Shown in pieces: positions 8,250 through 17,174 of a stretch of DNA of 64,000 bases (the stretch's first letter is position 1; each line of letters starts with the position of its first letter). The translations under genes were made by a program, and so were the position numbers. Origin of the DNA: Pedobacter sp. MC2016-14. Its GTDB lineage: Bacteria; Bacteroidota; Bacteroidia; Sphingobacteriales; Sphingobacteriaceae. The notes under the pieces are model-generated. The model ran no database searches and had not been told where the DNA came from. It saw only the letters and a program-made list of their open reading frames with translations. The stretch covers positions 62,001 to 126,000 of the forward strand of contig NZ_JAJMPA010000005.1 of the NCBI RefSeq assembly GCF_020991475.1. Direction: 5' to 3'.

Positions 8250-9088
8250 AATTTGAAATCTCTGCAAAAATAGCGTACCAGGCCCTCGCTCCTTCCACCC
8301 TGATCTTAAATATACAGCCTTTTCAATCTGAAGGACAACATATTATTGAAGAAAAATTTACTTCGGGACCTGATTTAAAAATGAAGGAATGTTATGCTGT
8401 TGGTGGTGAAAAGCGCTTTAGCATTATTGAAATACCCGAGCCAGGCAACATTACACTGAATTATAAAGCCATAGTGGAGACGCGTATACAGATAGTTCCG
8501 TCCAGGCAATTGGAAGATGTACCGATTGCTGAGATGACAGTTGAAGCCCTTTCTTACCTAAACCCAAGCAGGTATTGTCAATCGGACAAGCTTTACAAAT
8601 TTGCTTACAACAAATTCGGCAATATTGAACATGCTTTTGAAAAGGTGATGGCCATTAGGGATTGGATTAATAAGAATGTAGAATACAGTGGGGGTTACAC
8701 TACGCCACAAACATCTGCTTATGACACCATTACGCAACAAATTGGTGTCTGCCGCGATTTTGCACATCTAGGCATAGCGCTCTGCAGGGCTTTAACTATC
8801 CCGGCGAGATATTTTACCGGTTATGCCTATCAACTGAATCCACAGGACTTTCATGCCTGTTTTGAAGCTTACCTTGGCGGCTACTGGGTAATCATTGACG
8901 CTACCAAACTGGTGCCTATAAATGGATTGGTTAAAATTGCCACCGGCCTGGATGCTACGGACAATGCCTTTGCCAGCATCTTCGGAAATTTACAATTCCA
9001 GCAAATGGAGATCAGCACCACTTTACTGGAAAACGAATTTCAATACGCTGACAGCAATACTACATTGCAAGGATATTCTTACGTTTAA
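8246..9088 (+). CDS. Second transglutaminase-like protein, coupled to Anbu
   Basis: A 280-residue transglutaminase-like protein with an N-terminal beta-domain (residues 1 to about 100) and a core containing Cys169 (IGVCRDFAHLG), His203 (QDFHACFEAY) and Asp218 (WVIIDATK). The ATG overlaps the Anbu stop as ATGA. It is related to the 3791-4774 protein in fold and motif but clearly different in sequence, lacks the glutamine tail and has no signal peptide. The locus thus has two cysteine-protease-like enzymes, one on each side of the divergent promoter region. It may process or cross-link the same unknown amide-linked product, which is inference. Confidence 0.9.
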   Translation: MKFEISAKIAYQALAPSTLILNIQPFQSEGQHIIEEKFTSGPDLKMKECYAVGGEKRFSIIEIPEPGNITLNYKAIVETRIQIVPSRQLEDVPIAEMTVEALSYLNPSRYCQSDKLYKFAYNKFGNIEHAFEKVMAIRDWINKNVEYSGGYTTPQTSAYDTITQQIGVCRDFAHLGIALCRALTIPARYFTGYAYQLNPQDFHACFEAYLGGYWVIIDATKLVPINGLVKIATGLDATDNAFASIFGNLQFQQMEISTTLLENEFQYADSNTTLQGYSYV

Positions 9089-9109
9089 TCCTTGCAATAC
9101 ATAAATATA

Positions 9110-9721
9110 CTAGACGCTTTTTTTCCATTTGATGCCGCAGCCAATGGCCTTAGTGGCCGTAACTGCAGGTTCTTTACCGGCCAGTAATGCATTAACCGCA
9201 TTCTCAACATATTTTACCTTTTCGGTTTTAGTACCTTCTGTATCATCATCAATGGCCCCAATGTATTTAACTACATTTCCAGCTGCCGTTTTTTGCAAAA
9301 CATACACATGCGGTGTAGCTTTAGCGCCGTAGGTACGGGAAACAGCCTGACTTTCATCAATTAAATAAGGAAAGGTGTAGGATTTTTTAGCCGCTAATTT
9401 TTGCATATTTTCATAAGAATCGGCTGGTAGGGCCACAGGATCATTTGGGCTGATGGCAATTACAGGGTAGCCTTTTGCAGCATACTCTTTATCTAAAGCC
9501 ATGATCCTGCTTTCGTAAGCCTTAGCATACGGGCAATGGTTACAGGTAAAAACCACGATATAGCCCTTTGCACTTTTGTAGTTGGCCAGCGATACCATTT
9601 TTCCATCTACATTTTTCAATTTAAAATCTGTGGCTTTATCTCCCACAACATAGCCGTTGTCTGCCACTTTAAATGCCAGACCTGCAACAGCCATCATAGC
9701 AACTGTAATTAGTGTTTTCAT
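9110..9721 (-). CDS. Exported thioredoxin-family (redoxin) protein
   Basis: A 203-residue protein with a short signal-like N-terminus (MKTLITVAMMAVAGLA) and an AhpC/TSA-type thioredoxin fold. The motif FTCNHCPYAKAYE holds the Cys60-x-x-Cys63 pair, and PHVYVL carries the cis-proline segment near residue 138. Homologues with the CNHCPY signature are usually annotated as thioredoxin-family or redoxin proteins; a defined substrate is not known to me. A third Cys lies near the C-terminus (AIGCGIKWKK). It is 18 bp downstream of the TlpA-like gene and likely in the same transcript. Confidence 0.85.
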   Translation of the reverse strand: MKTLITVAMMAVAGLAFKVADNGYVVGDKATDFKLKNVDGKMVSLANYKSAKGYIVVFTCNHCPYAKAYESRIMALDKEYAAKGYPVIAISPNDPVALPADSYENMQKLAAKKSYTFPYLIDESQAVSRTYGAKATPHVYVLQKTAAGNVVKYIGAIDDDTEGTKTEKVKYVENAVNALLAGKEPAVTATKAIGCGIKWKKSV

Positions 9722-9739
9722 ATTTTTATAATTTGTTTT

Positions 9740-10210
9740 TTATTGACTACTGAGGTATAATTTATTGAGTTCCGCATAAGTAAACTCTTGTTCATAAAAC
9801 TTACGGATGCCTTTTTTGGCGTTCACAATTAGTGTACCGGGCAAAGCTCCTCCCCAATCTTTATCGATGCCATCAATCAGCTCCTGGTCACTGCTCCGTT
9901 CTGCAAGATACACTTCTGCTTTCAACTTATGTTTGACTGAAAATTGCTGTACAAGTTTAAATTTGGACTGAAAATCCATACTTATTAATAATACCTTTAA
10001 GGGTTTATCTTTATAAACCATCTGCAGTTTTTCGAAATTGGGGAGTTCAGCAACACAAGGGGCGCACCAGGTAGCCCAGAAATTTACTACGTACAGCGTA
10101 TCTGTATTGGCCACACGTTTATTGAGCTGCGCTAAACTGAGTAGTTTAACCTGGGCATTTGCAAAAAAACAGGACAGGGAGATGAGCAACAATAAAAGAA
10201 ATTTCTTCAT
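9740..10210 (-). CDS. TlpA-like periplasmic disulfide reductase
   Basis: A 156-residue secreted thioredoxin-fold protein. It has a signal peptide (MKKFLLLLLISLSCFFANAQ) and the active site WATWCAPC with Cys49 and Cys52; the cis-Pro region is GGALPGTLIVN. TlpA/ResA-type proteins reduce disulfides on envelope proteins such as apocytochromes. It is the first gene of a two-gene operon with the redoxin at 9110, and has an unusually long leader with a perfect hairpin (10281-10306). No cytochrome maturation gene is nearby, so the target is open. Confidence 0.88.
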   Translation of the reverse strand: MKKFLLLLLISLSCFFANAQVKLLSLAQLNKRVANTDTLYVVNFWATWCAPCVAELPNFEKLQMVYKDKPLKVLLISMDFQSKFKLVQQFSVKHKLKAEVYLAERSSDQELIDGIDKDWGGALPGTLIVNAKKGIRKFYEQEFTYAELNKLYLSSQ

Positions 10211-10354
10211 GCAGTATTAACGCTGGAACCTGCGTTTTAGTTTTGAGCTTAGATACAAGATAAAAAGCCTTAAAATTACAAAAGCCCTGACATCCATCAG
10301 GGCTTTAATACTAGGGATTGAAAATTTAGGTATTGTTCTTTCACTACAAATATA
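10211..10354 (-). promoter_or_regulatory. Leader of the TlpA/redoxin operon with attenuator-like hairpin
   Basis: Reading the minus strand, a perfect -7 box TATATTTG (complement of 10347-10354) is followed, after about 40 bases, by a perfect 10-bp hairpin. Arms are at 10281-10290 and 10297-10306 (AAAGCCCTGA with TCAGGGCTTT) and the loop has 6 bases. A T-rich run TTTTGTAATTTT comes next. The operon start codon is 71 bases further on. The layout resembles a terminator inside a 5' leader. No well-placed -33 TTG was found, so the promoter part is weaker than the hairpin. Confidence 0.45.
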
Positions 10355-10659
10355 CCACTGCAGGCGTCCAGATTTGTTGTTCACTTTGTTCAAGCGCAGA
10401 AGTTGCCTGAAATTACTGTTAGTAAGCATTTAACTATAAAAACCTAATTGTTCATTATATTCAGGTAGCGCTGCATCTGTAAGCAGCAGGCTGCATGAGG
10501 TATTGAATTGTTAAATTAAAGTGATTTTACAGATTAGATAAACTAATAATAGGCTTACTCATGAATATTCCGTTATTTTGGCGCTGTCATTCAGCATATG
10601 TTGTAACATGCAAAAACAGAGCGCTATGCTATTGGCTTATAACTAAGCAGTAAACAGAC
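10355..10659. other. Intergenic DNA upstream of ppgK, nothing clear
   Basis: This AT-rich stretch between the divergent TlpA and PpgK genes has no convincing gene. A near-match to the Bacteroidota -7 box (TTATTTTG, one base short in spacing) lies near 10573-10580 and may serve ppgK, but the fit is poor. Confidence 0.3.
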
Positions 10660-11418
10660 ATGTCAGATCAAAAGGAACAAGATAAAAGCGCACGTATATT
10701 ATCTATAGATATTGGCGGAACAAGCATTAAAGCTTGTATGCTGGACGAGGCAGGAAAGCCTTTAACAGAATATACCAAGTTACCTACCCCTGAGGATTCT
10801 ACACCTGAGGCCGTATTAGAAACCATTAAAGAGCTGGTAGGCGACTTAGGTGAATACGACAAAGTTGCGGTGGGTTTTCCTGGCTACGTTAAGTGTGGAG
10901 TGGTTGAAACCGCCCCCAATCTTGCCGAAAACAAATGGACCCACATTAACCTGGCGCAACAGATTGCAGATTTGCTGGGCAAACCCGTACGCCTGATTAA
11001 TGACGCAGACCAACAAGGTTTGGGTATTGCAGAAGGAAAAGGTTTTGAGATTGTAGTTACAGTGGGCACAGGATTTGGCACTTCGCTGCTATTTGATGGC
11101 GAGCTGTTGCCCCATTTGGAACTTGCCCATTTGCCTATTACCAAAAGTAAAGATTACGACGACTATATTGGCAATGCTGCGTTTGAAAAGATTGGAGATA
11201 AACGCTGGAACAACCGCTTAAAGAAGATCATAGAAATTTATAAAACGGTATTTAATTATGATACCTTATATATAGGTGGTGGTAATGCCAAACACATCGA
11301 TTTTGAACTAGAACCAAACATCAAACAATTTTCTAACCGGGATGGTATAAAGGGCGGCGCCAAATTATGGGCGGCCCAGGAAAAATATCACATATTTACT
11401 ACGCATCCAAAACAATAA
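10660..11418 (+). CDS. ppgK: Polyphosphate glucokinase (ROK family)
   Basis: A 252-residue ROK-fold sugar kinase. It shows the ATP/polyphosphate-binding start SIDIGGTSIKACMLDE, the segment GFPGYVKCGVVETAPNL, NDADQQGLG with the catalytic Asp, VTVGTGFGTSLLFDGELLPHLELAHLP and a final IGGGNAKHI. The combination of about 250 residues, NDAD and the LGxGxGxxLxxDGxLxPxxELxH stretch points to polyphosphate-glucose phosphotransferase rather than an ordinary ROK glucokinase. It makes glucose 6-phosphate, the substrate of Zwf encoded in the same operon; gnd starts 9 bp after its stop. Polyphosphate kinase is encoded 16 kb away. Use of polyphosphate versus ATP is inferred. Confidence 0.82.
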   Translation: MSDQKEQDKSARILSIDIGGTSIKACMLDEAGKPLTEYTKLPTPEDSTPEAVLETIKELVGDLGEYDKVAVGFPGYVKCGVVETAPNLAENKWTHINLAQQIADLLGKPVRLINDADQQGLGIAEGKGFEIVVTVGTGFGTSLLFDGELLPHLELAHLPITKSKDYDDYIGNAAFEKIGDKRWNNRLKKIIEIYKTVFNYDTLYIGGGNAKHIDFELEPNIKQFSNRDGIKGGAKLWAAQEKYHIFTTHPKQ

Positions 11419-11427
11419 ATTAAAACA

Positions 11428-12840
11428 ATGAACAAGTACACACTGGGAATGATAGGCCTTGGAACCATGGGCCGCAACTTATTGCTGAATATGGCAGATA
11501 ACGGTTTTGCCGTTACAGGTTATGATAAGGATCCGAAAATGCTGGCTAAACTGGAAGTGGATGGCAAAGCGCACAACTTAAAGGGTTTTAGCGTGCTGGA
11601 AGATTTTATTCAGAGTTTAGAGTTACCAAGAAGAATTGTGCTTTTGGTACCGGCAGGTGAAATTGTGGACAGTGTAATTAAAGAATTATCTCCTTTACTG
11701 GACAAGGGAGATATGATTATAGACAGCGGAAACTCGCATTTTACAGATACCAACAGAAGAGATCTTGAACTTAAGGAAAAAGGAATCCACTTTTTTGGAA
11801 TGGGTATTTCTGGAGGTGAAGAAGGCGCGCGTTTTGGCCCAAGCATTATGCCTGGAGGAGACAAAGTTGCTTATGGCTCTATGAAAGCTATTCTTGAAGC
11901 GGTTTCTGCTAAAGTAAATGGCGATCCTTGTGTGGCCTACATTGGTCCGGGAGCTTCTGGTCATTTTGTTAAAATGGTACATAACGGGATTGAGTATGGC
12001 ATGATGCAATTGCTTGCTGAAACTTATGGCATCCTGAAAAATGCGCTGGAATATACCAATGAAGAGATTTTTGCTGTTTTTGAAAAATGGAACAACGGGC
12101 GCCTGCAATCTTTCTTAATGGAAGTAACCAGAGATATTTTCCTTTTTAAAGACGATAAAACAGGTAATTTCCTGTTGGACATGATTAAAGATGAGGCGAA
12201 ATCTAAAGGAACCGGAAAGTGGACATCACAGGTTTCTATGGATCTGCAATTGCCTATTCCAACCATTAATGAAGCGGTAAGCACCAGAGATTTATCTAAA
12301 TATAAAACACTACGCGTAGCACTTGCTGATGTTTTTGGTGATGCTACCCCTTTGGTAGCCGATAAAGAAAAATTTGTTGTTGAGCTGGAACAAGCTTTAT
12401 ATTTTGCGGTGATCACTTCTTATGCACAAGGACTTCATTTGTTATGGCAAGCTTCTGCAACGTACAAATATGAGTTGAACCTGCACGAGATTGCGCAAAT
12501 TTGGCGTGGTGGCTGTATCATCAGGGCTGAGTTTCTGGAAGACATTTATCAGGCTTATAAAAAACAGCCTGATCTGGAGCATTTGTTTGCGGATAAAGGT
12601 ATTCAGGATAAGATCAAAGAAATTATTCCGGGAATGCGTTCAGTAGTGACGCATGCGGCTAAAAACGGAATGGCTATTCCAGCTTTTGCTTCTGCTTTAA
12701 CATATTTTGATGCTTTAAAGACAGCCAGGATGCCTGCGAATTTGATCCAGGCGCAGCGTGATTTCTTTGGTGCGCATACTTTTGAGCGTATAGATGAAGA
12801 AGGAATTTTTCATGCAAACTGGAATGCTTTAAAATCTTAA
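11428..12840 (+). CDS. gnd: 6-phosphogluconate dehydrogenase, decarboxylating
   Basis: A 470-residue enzyme of the long, classical type, converting 6-phosphogluconate to ribulose 5-phosphate, CO2 and NADPH. The Rossmann start MIGLGTMGRNLLLNMADNGF is followed by the family motif MGISGGEEGARFGPSIMPGG and the catalytic segment GPGASGHFVKMVHNGIEYGMMQ with Lys and Asn-Gly-Ile-Glu. The C-terminal helical domain contains IWRGGCIIRAEFLE and ends in a long tail. It is second in the ppgK-gnd-zwf-pgl operon; 86 bp with a weak inverted repeat separate it from zwf. Confidence 0.97.
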   Translation: MNKYTLGMIGLGTMGRNLLLNMADNGFAVTGYDKDPKMLAKLEVDGKAHNLKGFSVLEDFIQSLELPRRIVLLVPAGEIVDSVIKELSPLLDKGDMIIDSGNSHFTDTNRRDLELKEKGIHFFGMGISGGEEGARFGPSIMPGGDKVAYGSMKAILEAVSAKVNGDPCVAYIGPGASGHFVKMVHNGIEYGMMQLLAETYGILKNALEYTNEEIFAVFEKWNNGRLQSFLMEVTRDIFLFKDDKTGNFLLDMIKDEAKSKGTGKWTSQVSMDLQLPIPTINEAVSTRDLSKYKTLRVALADVFGDATPLVADKEKFVVELEQALYFAVITSYAQGLHLLWQASATYKYELNLHEIAQIWRGGCIIRAEFLEDIYQAYKKQPDLEHLFADKGIQDKIKEIIPGMRSVVTHAAKNGMAIPAFASALTYFDALKTARMPANLIQAQRDFFGAHTFERIDEEGIFHANWNALKS

Positions 12841-12926
12841 ACTGATAAAAATAGAATGGAAGATACGGGGGTGCTGAATTTTACCGGCACCTTGGTTAAG
12901 TTCCCGGATATAAATACGATAATTCA

Positions 12927-14438
12927 ATGAAAACATCAATTAATCTTAAGCCCACTATCTTTGTAATTTTTGGTGGTACAGGTGACTTAAACATGCGCAA
13001 ACTGGCGCCTGCTTTATATAATCTATATGCTGACGGCTTTATGCCTAAGAAATTTGCCATTATTGGTACCGCGAGGAAGAAACTTAATGATCAGAAATTT
13101 CAGGATACCATTAAAGAAGGAATTAACAGCTTTTCCAGATCTGGTAAAGTAAAGGATGATAAATGGGCCAGTTTTGCAGCAAATGTTTACTACAATCCGG
13201 TAGATGTTTCTGAGCCAGAAACTTTTGGTGTCCTTAAAACAAGTATAGAAAAACATAAAGCTGAATTTGGGGCAGATACGCAGGTAGTGTATTACCTGGC
13301 CGTTGCCCCTAACCTATTCCCGTTAATTGCGCAATGCCTGGCTACTTACGACCTTACAGGTGATGAGGAATCTGTTAGAATTGTAATTGAAAAACCTTTT
13401 GGCAGGGACCTCGAAACTGCGAAAGAATTAAACGCTTTACTTACAGGCATTTTTACCGAAAAACAGATTTACAGAATTGACCATTATTTGGGTAAAGAAA
13501 CGGTACAGAACATTATGGCCTTCCGTTTTGCGAACTCGTTTCTAGAACCGCTTTGGAACCGCACATATATAGATCACATTCAGATTTCTGTTACTGAGCA
13601 ACTGGGTGTTGGCGACCGTGGCGGTTATTATGACGGGTCTGGCGCATTGAGGGATATGATTCAGAACCATTTATTGCAATTGCTTTGCCTGATTGGCATG
13701 GAAACACCGGTAAACTTTGATGCTGATGAAATCAGGAATAAAAAAGTAGATGTGTTAAAAGCAATGCGTCCTTTCAGTTCTGACGATATCCGCATGAGCA
13801 CTGTACGTGGTCAATATGCTAAAGGTTGGGTGGAAGGTAAGGAAGTGCCTGGCTACCGCCATGAAACGGGGGTAGATCCGGATTCCAATACAGAAACTTT
13901 TGCGGCAATTAAATTCTTTGTTGACAACTGGAGATGGCAGGGCATCCCTTTTTATGTACGTACTGGTAAACGCCTGTTCCAAACTTCTTCTCTGATTACC
14001 ATTCAGTTTAAAGATGTTCCACATCATATTTTCCCATCTGCGGTTACCGAACACTGGCAACAAAACAGGCTGATCATTAGCATCCAGCCGGAAATGAGCA
14101 TCCGCTTGCAGGTACAGGGAAAACGCCCTGGGCTGGATATGGTACTGAATCCTGTAGACATGGTTTTTGATTACAAAGGTACTTATACCTCAGCTGCTCC
14201 TGAAGCTTACGAAACCTTGCTTTTAGATGTGATGACTGGTGACCAAACGCAATTTATGCGTGCTGACCAGGTAGAAATTGCCTGGGAATTGCTAATGCCG
14301 GTAGTTAAATCATGGGAAAGCAAAAAATCACTAAGTTTTCCTAACTACACTGCAGACTCATGGGGACCTGAAGATGCTGAGGCCTTAATTGCGCGGGATG
14401 GCTTCCACTGGTTTACTTTACCTTTAAATAAGGACTAA
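12927..14438 (+). CDS. zwf: Glucose-6-phosphate 1-dehydrogenase
   Basis: A 503-residue enzyme oxidising glucose 6-phosphate to 6-phosphoglucono-lactone and usually reducing NADP. The nucleotide-binding motif FGGTGDLNMRKLAPALYNL opens the protein, EKPFGRDLETA follows, and the substrate-binding signature RIDHYLGKETVQN is intact near residue 185. Length and C-terminal domain are normal. Its stop TAA shares a base with the pgl start (TAATG), so the two are translationally coupled, which matches their consecutive reactions. Confidence 0.97.
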   Translation: MKTSINLKPTIFVIFGGTGDLNMRKLAPALYNLYADGFMPKKFAIIGTARKKLNDQKFQDTIKEGINSFSRSGKVKDDKWASFAANVYYNPVDVSEPETFGVLKTSIEKHKAEFGADTQVVYYLAVAPNLFPLIAQCLATYDLTGDEESVRIVIEKPFGRDLETAKELNALLTGIFTEKQIYRIDHYLGKETVQNIMAFRFANSFLEPLWNRTYIDHIQISVTEQLGVGDRGGYYDGSGALRDMIQNHLLQLLCLIGMETPVNFDADEIRNKKVDVLKAMRPFSSDDIRMSTVRGQYAKGWVEGKEVPGYRHETGVDPDSNTETFAAIKFFVDNWRWQGIPFYVRTGKRLFQTSSLITIQFKDVPHHIFPSAVTEHWQQNRLIISIQPEMSIRLQVQGKRPGLDMVLNPVDMVFDYKGTYTSAAPEAYETLLLDVMTGDQTQFMRADQVEIAWELLMPVVKSWESKKSLSFPNYTADSWGPEDAEALIARDGFHWFTLPLNKD

Positions 14439-15166
14439 TGGAAAATCTACTGATCTATAAATCCAAAGATGAGTTGTTTAAAGATATCGCCAACTACATC
14501 ATCGCCATCGGTAAAAAGGCCATTGCAGAAAACGATTGCTTTAATTTTGTGCTGACTGGTGGTAATTCTCCGAAAGAACTGTACCATAACCTGGCGACAA
14601 CCTATAAAGACAGCCTGGATTGGAATAAGGTATTTTTCTTTTTTGGCGATGAGCGCAATGTATTGGCTGAGGATGCGAATTACAATGGCTTAATGGCTAA
14701 AGAAAGTATACTTTCGCCTTTAAATATTGCTTCAGATCATATCTTTTATGTAGACACAACACTGGCTCCTGAAAAAGCTGCTATTGAATATCATAAAGCA
14801 ATTTCTGCTCATTTTAAAGGTGCTGACCTGAGCTTTGACCTGATTTTACTTGGAATGGGCGATGATGCACATACAGCTTCATTATTTCCCGGAACCTCCA
14901 TTTTAGAAAATCATAATGTGGAAGTGGACAGTGTATTTGTAGAAAAGCTAGCTACACATAGAATTAGTTTTACTGCGCCACTAATTAATAAAGCAAAGAA
15001 CATTGCATTTTTAGTTTTTGGAAAAGGAAAGGCTGAAGCTTTGAAGCATGTAATAGAAGATGAAGAACAGCATACAGCACTTTATCCCTCACAATTGATT
15101 AAGCCCATTGCGGGTGGACTGACCTGGTTTGTGGACGAAGATGCGGCCAGTTTATTAGACAATTAG
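14438..15166 (+). CDS. pgl: 6-phosphogluconolactonase
   Basis: A 242-residue enzyme of the SugarP-isomerase-like (DevB/Pgl) family that hydrolyses the lactone made by Zwf. Visible motifs are NFVLTGGNSPKELYHNL, the FFFGDERNV segment typical of Pgl, and LILLGMGDDAHTASLFPG with the catalytic Asp-x-His region. It starts on the last base of zwf and closes the operon; a strong terminator lies about 100 bp downstream. Confidence 0.95.
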   Translation: MENLLIYKSKDELFKDIANYIIAIGKKAIAENDCFNFVLTGGNSPKELYHNLATTYKDSLDWNKVFFFFGDERNVLAEDANYNGLMAKESILSPLNIASDHIFYVDTTLAPEKAAIEYHKAISAHFKGADLSFDLILLGMGDDAHTASLFPGTSILENHNVEVDSVFVEKLATHRISFTAPLINKAKNIAFLVFGKGKAEALKHVIEDEEQHTALYPSQLIKPIAGGLTWFVDEDAASLLDN

Positions 15167-15472
15167 GCGGCCATAAACAAAACTATAAAATCAGCTAATT
15201 GTGTTTAGCTTATGACTGAATAAAATGAACATCTAAGCACCACAGCATAACACCTGATTACCAAAGCCTTACAGAGCAATATTCTGTAAGGCTTTTTTTA
15301 TGCATTGTATTTTTAAGCTTGTTTTGGGCTTGCTAAGCACCTTAAACTGAATGCAATGAATATAAATTCATCCTTAGTGTTGGATATTTTTGAATAACGG
15401 GAAAAGGCTTACGAAGCGCATTTAAAAACGCCTTCAAAACTGCCTGAAATTCAACATTCAACAGTACGCTCA
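15167..15472. other. Intergenic region after the pentose phosphate operon
   Basis: This 306-bp gap holds the terminator at 15263-15299 and, beyond it, an open but ATG-less extension of the next reading frame back to about 15398. Apart from these I see no gene or clear promoter. Confidence 0.5.
15263..15299 (+). terminator. Strong rho-independent terminator after pgl
   Basis: A perfect 13-bp stem (AAAGCCTTACAGA with TCTGTAAGGCTTT) and 7-base loop run directly into seven T residues. It ends the ppgK-gnd-zwf-pgl transcript. Confidence 0.93.
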
Positions 15473-17125
15473 GTGGTCATCAAAGTAAGTGTGTTCAGTA
15501 TTCTCTCCATCCTCTCATTAACATTATTGTTAATGGTTGTGGGAAGTACATTGGGATACGCACAGACCTGTACCGCCCCTGTAAAGACCTATGCAAATTA
15601 TGAAGATCATGGAGATTCTCACGTATTAGTCGCTTCTTCAAGTACATCTTCCACGTCAAGTGCTGTAGGTGCAAATCCCACTAACACACCGGCTGTTCTA
15701 AATGTAGTAACTGTCCTAGGTGCCGCGGAGGCTTGGATAGAACTCAAATTTGTGGGGAGCACGATACCTGCCGGAAGTACTACCTATGTGAAAATTGGTG
15801 GTAGCAGTGCTCTAAATGTGTTAAATCTGATAGGTGGGGCAAGTTCTCCAGTCTCTGCGTATAGTGGTGCTACTTCTGCGACGACAATTGCAGGTCAGGG
15901 TACACAGATAGCTGCTGCCAGCGTAAAAGTTAGCAACTTCTCAGCCGCTGATGGCTCTATTTACCTCGCCATAACTTCTGCTCTAGCCTATAATGCGGTA
16001 AAAATTGCCATAAATGCTTCGGTAATAGTAGGCACTGGGCAATTATTTATATACCACGCATATTTCCAGACTGCAGGCTACAGCTGTGACCCGGCAGCGG
16101 GATCGGCTCCTTCTGTTAGTGGTTTGCTAACACTTGGCGGAGCAGTTACCAATCCTAATAATGCTTTTGACAATGACAAATCAACCGCTACCGTATTTTC
16201 TATGGGGGTGGCAGGTGTTGGTACTACCTTAAAAGAAACCATTTATTTTCCAGGGCCATCTAATACGGGTGATGCAGCCACGATAACCTTCTCCATTCCA
16301 CCCGCTTTATTACTGGACCTAAGTCTATTGAATAATATATCCGTTACCCCTTATAATGGAAATGTAGCAGGGACTTCAGTTAGTTTAACTTCTCTACTCT
16401 CTTTAGACCTGTTGGCACTATTAAGGGCAAACAATAAAACCACCGTTTCTATTGTACCCAGTTCAACTTTTGACCGGATAGAAATTTCCATGAGTTCATT
16501 GTTGGGCGTTTTAGCACAAATGAATCTATATGAGGTACAACGAACAGCACCGATCCCAACATTTGTTTCTCCAGCGGCTCAAAATCCTTCCATTTGTTAC
16601 AACAACTCGACTACGCTGAGTGCAACTGCCGGTACTTGTAATGAGCTACACTGGTACACTGTTCCAACCGGTGGAACTGCTACTGTAGCTGCAACCTATT
16701 CTACAGGGAATTTGACCAGCACCACCACTTATTACGTAGCCGCTGCAAGGATAGGCTGTACCGCGGAATCGGAACGCGTACCTGTTAAAGTGACCGTAAA
16801 TCCGCTGCCCGCAATTACCCCTGGTAATACCACGGTTTGCAAAGGAATTACCACGGCCAGTTTACCCTATTCGGCAGCAACAAATACACCAACAACCTAT
16901 AGCATTACCTGGAATGGGGCAGCTACTGCGGCTGGCTTTCTGAATGTTACCGATCAGGCGCTCGTAACTACCCCTATAACACTTAGTGTACCCTCCGCAG
17001 CGGCTGCTGCAACATATTCAGGCACACTAACCGTAAAAAATGCGAATGGATGTACCAGCACAACTAACAATTTTAATGTGGTTGTACACCCCAAACCCCT
17101 TACCCCCCACATAGCAATACAGTAA
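15473..17125 (+). CDS. Secreted Ig-like repeat protein of a surface/T9SS locus
   Basis: A 550-residue secreted protein that I cannot assign to a named family. The N-terminus is a signal peptide (VFSILSILSLTLLLMVVGSTLGYAQ). Residues 31 to about 365 form a Ser/Thr/Ala-rich beta domain resembling surface-adhesin modules. From about 370 on come two Ig-like repeats: an ICYNNSTTLSATAG module with WYTVPTGG, and a TVCKGITTASLPYSA module. It ends abruptly at PKPLTPHIAIQ without a sorting domain. The start is uncertain: there is no in-frame ATG ahead of the signal peptide. GTG at 15473 is the best choice; an ATG at about 15533 would truncate the signal. It is followed at 49 bp by a second secreted protein and then by CHU_C and PorP/SprF genes. 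Confidence 0.75.
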   Translation: MVIKVSVFSILSILSLTLLLMVVGSTLGYAQTCTAPVKTYANYEDHGDSHVLVASSSTSSTSSAVGANPTNTPAVLNVVTVLGAAEAWIELKFVGSTIPAGSTTYVKIGGSSALNVLNLIGGASSPVSAYSGATSATTIAGQGTQIAAASVKVSNFSAADGSIYLAITSALAYNAVKIAINASVIVGTGQLFIYHAYFQTAGYSCDPAAGSAPSVSGLLTLGGAVTNPNNAFDNDKSTATVFSMGVAGVGTTLKETIYFPGPSNTGDAATITFSIPPALLLDLSLLNNISVTPYNGNVAGTSVSLTSLLSLDLLALLRANNKTTVSIVPSSTFDRIEISMSSLLGVLAQMNLYEVQRTAPIPTFVSPAAQNPSICYNNSTTLSATAGTCNELHWYTVPTGGTATVAATYSTGNLTSTTTYYVAAARIGCTAESERVPVKVTVNPLPAITPGNTTVCKGITTASLPYSAATNTPTTYSITWNGAATAAGFLNVTDQALVTTPITLSVPSAAAAATYSGTLTVKNANGCTSTTNNFNVVVHPKPLTPHIAIQ

Positions 17126-17174
17126 TTAACAGAATATTAAACAAACAATTATTAACACTTAAACAAAAAAAATC

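Noticed and set aside
10217-10429. A 70-residue open frame upstream of the TlpA gene
   Set aside because: It spans the perfect hairpin and the -7 box, has no family resemblance, and is better explained as leader DNA.
12841-12926. Weak inverted repeat between gnd and zwf as a terminator or riboswitch
   Set aside because: Only about five pairs with a 12-base loop and no T run; the operon logic argues for read-through.
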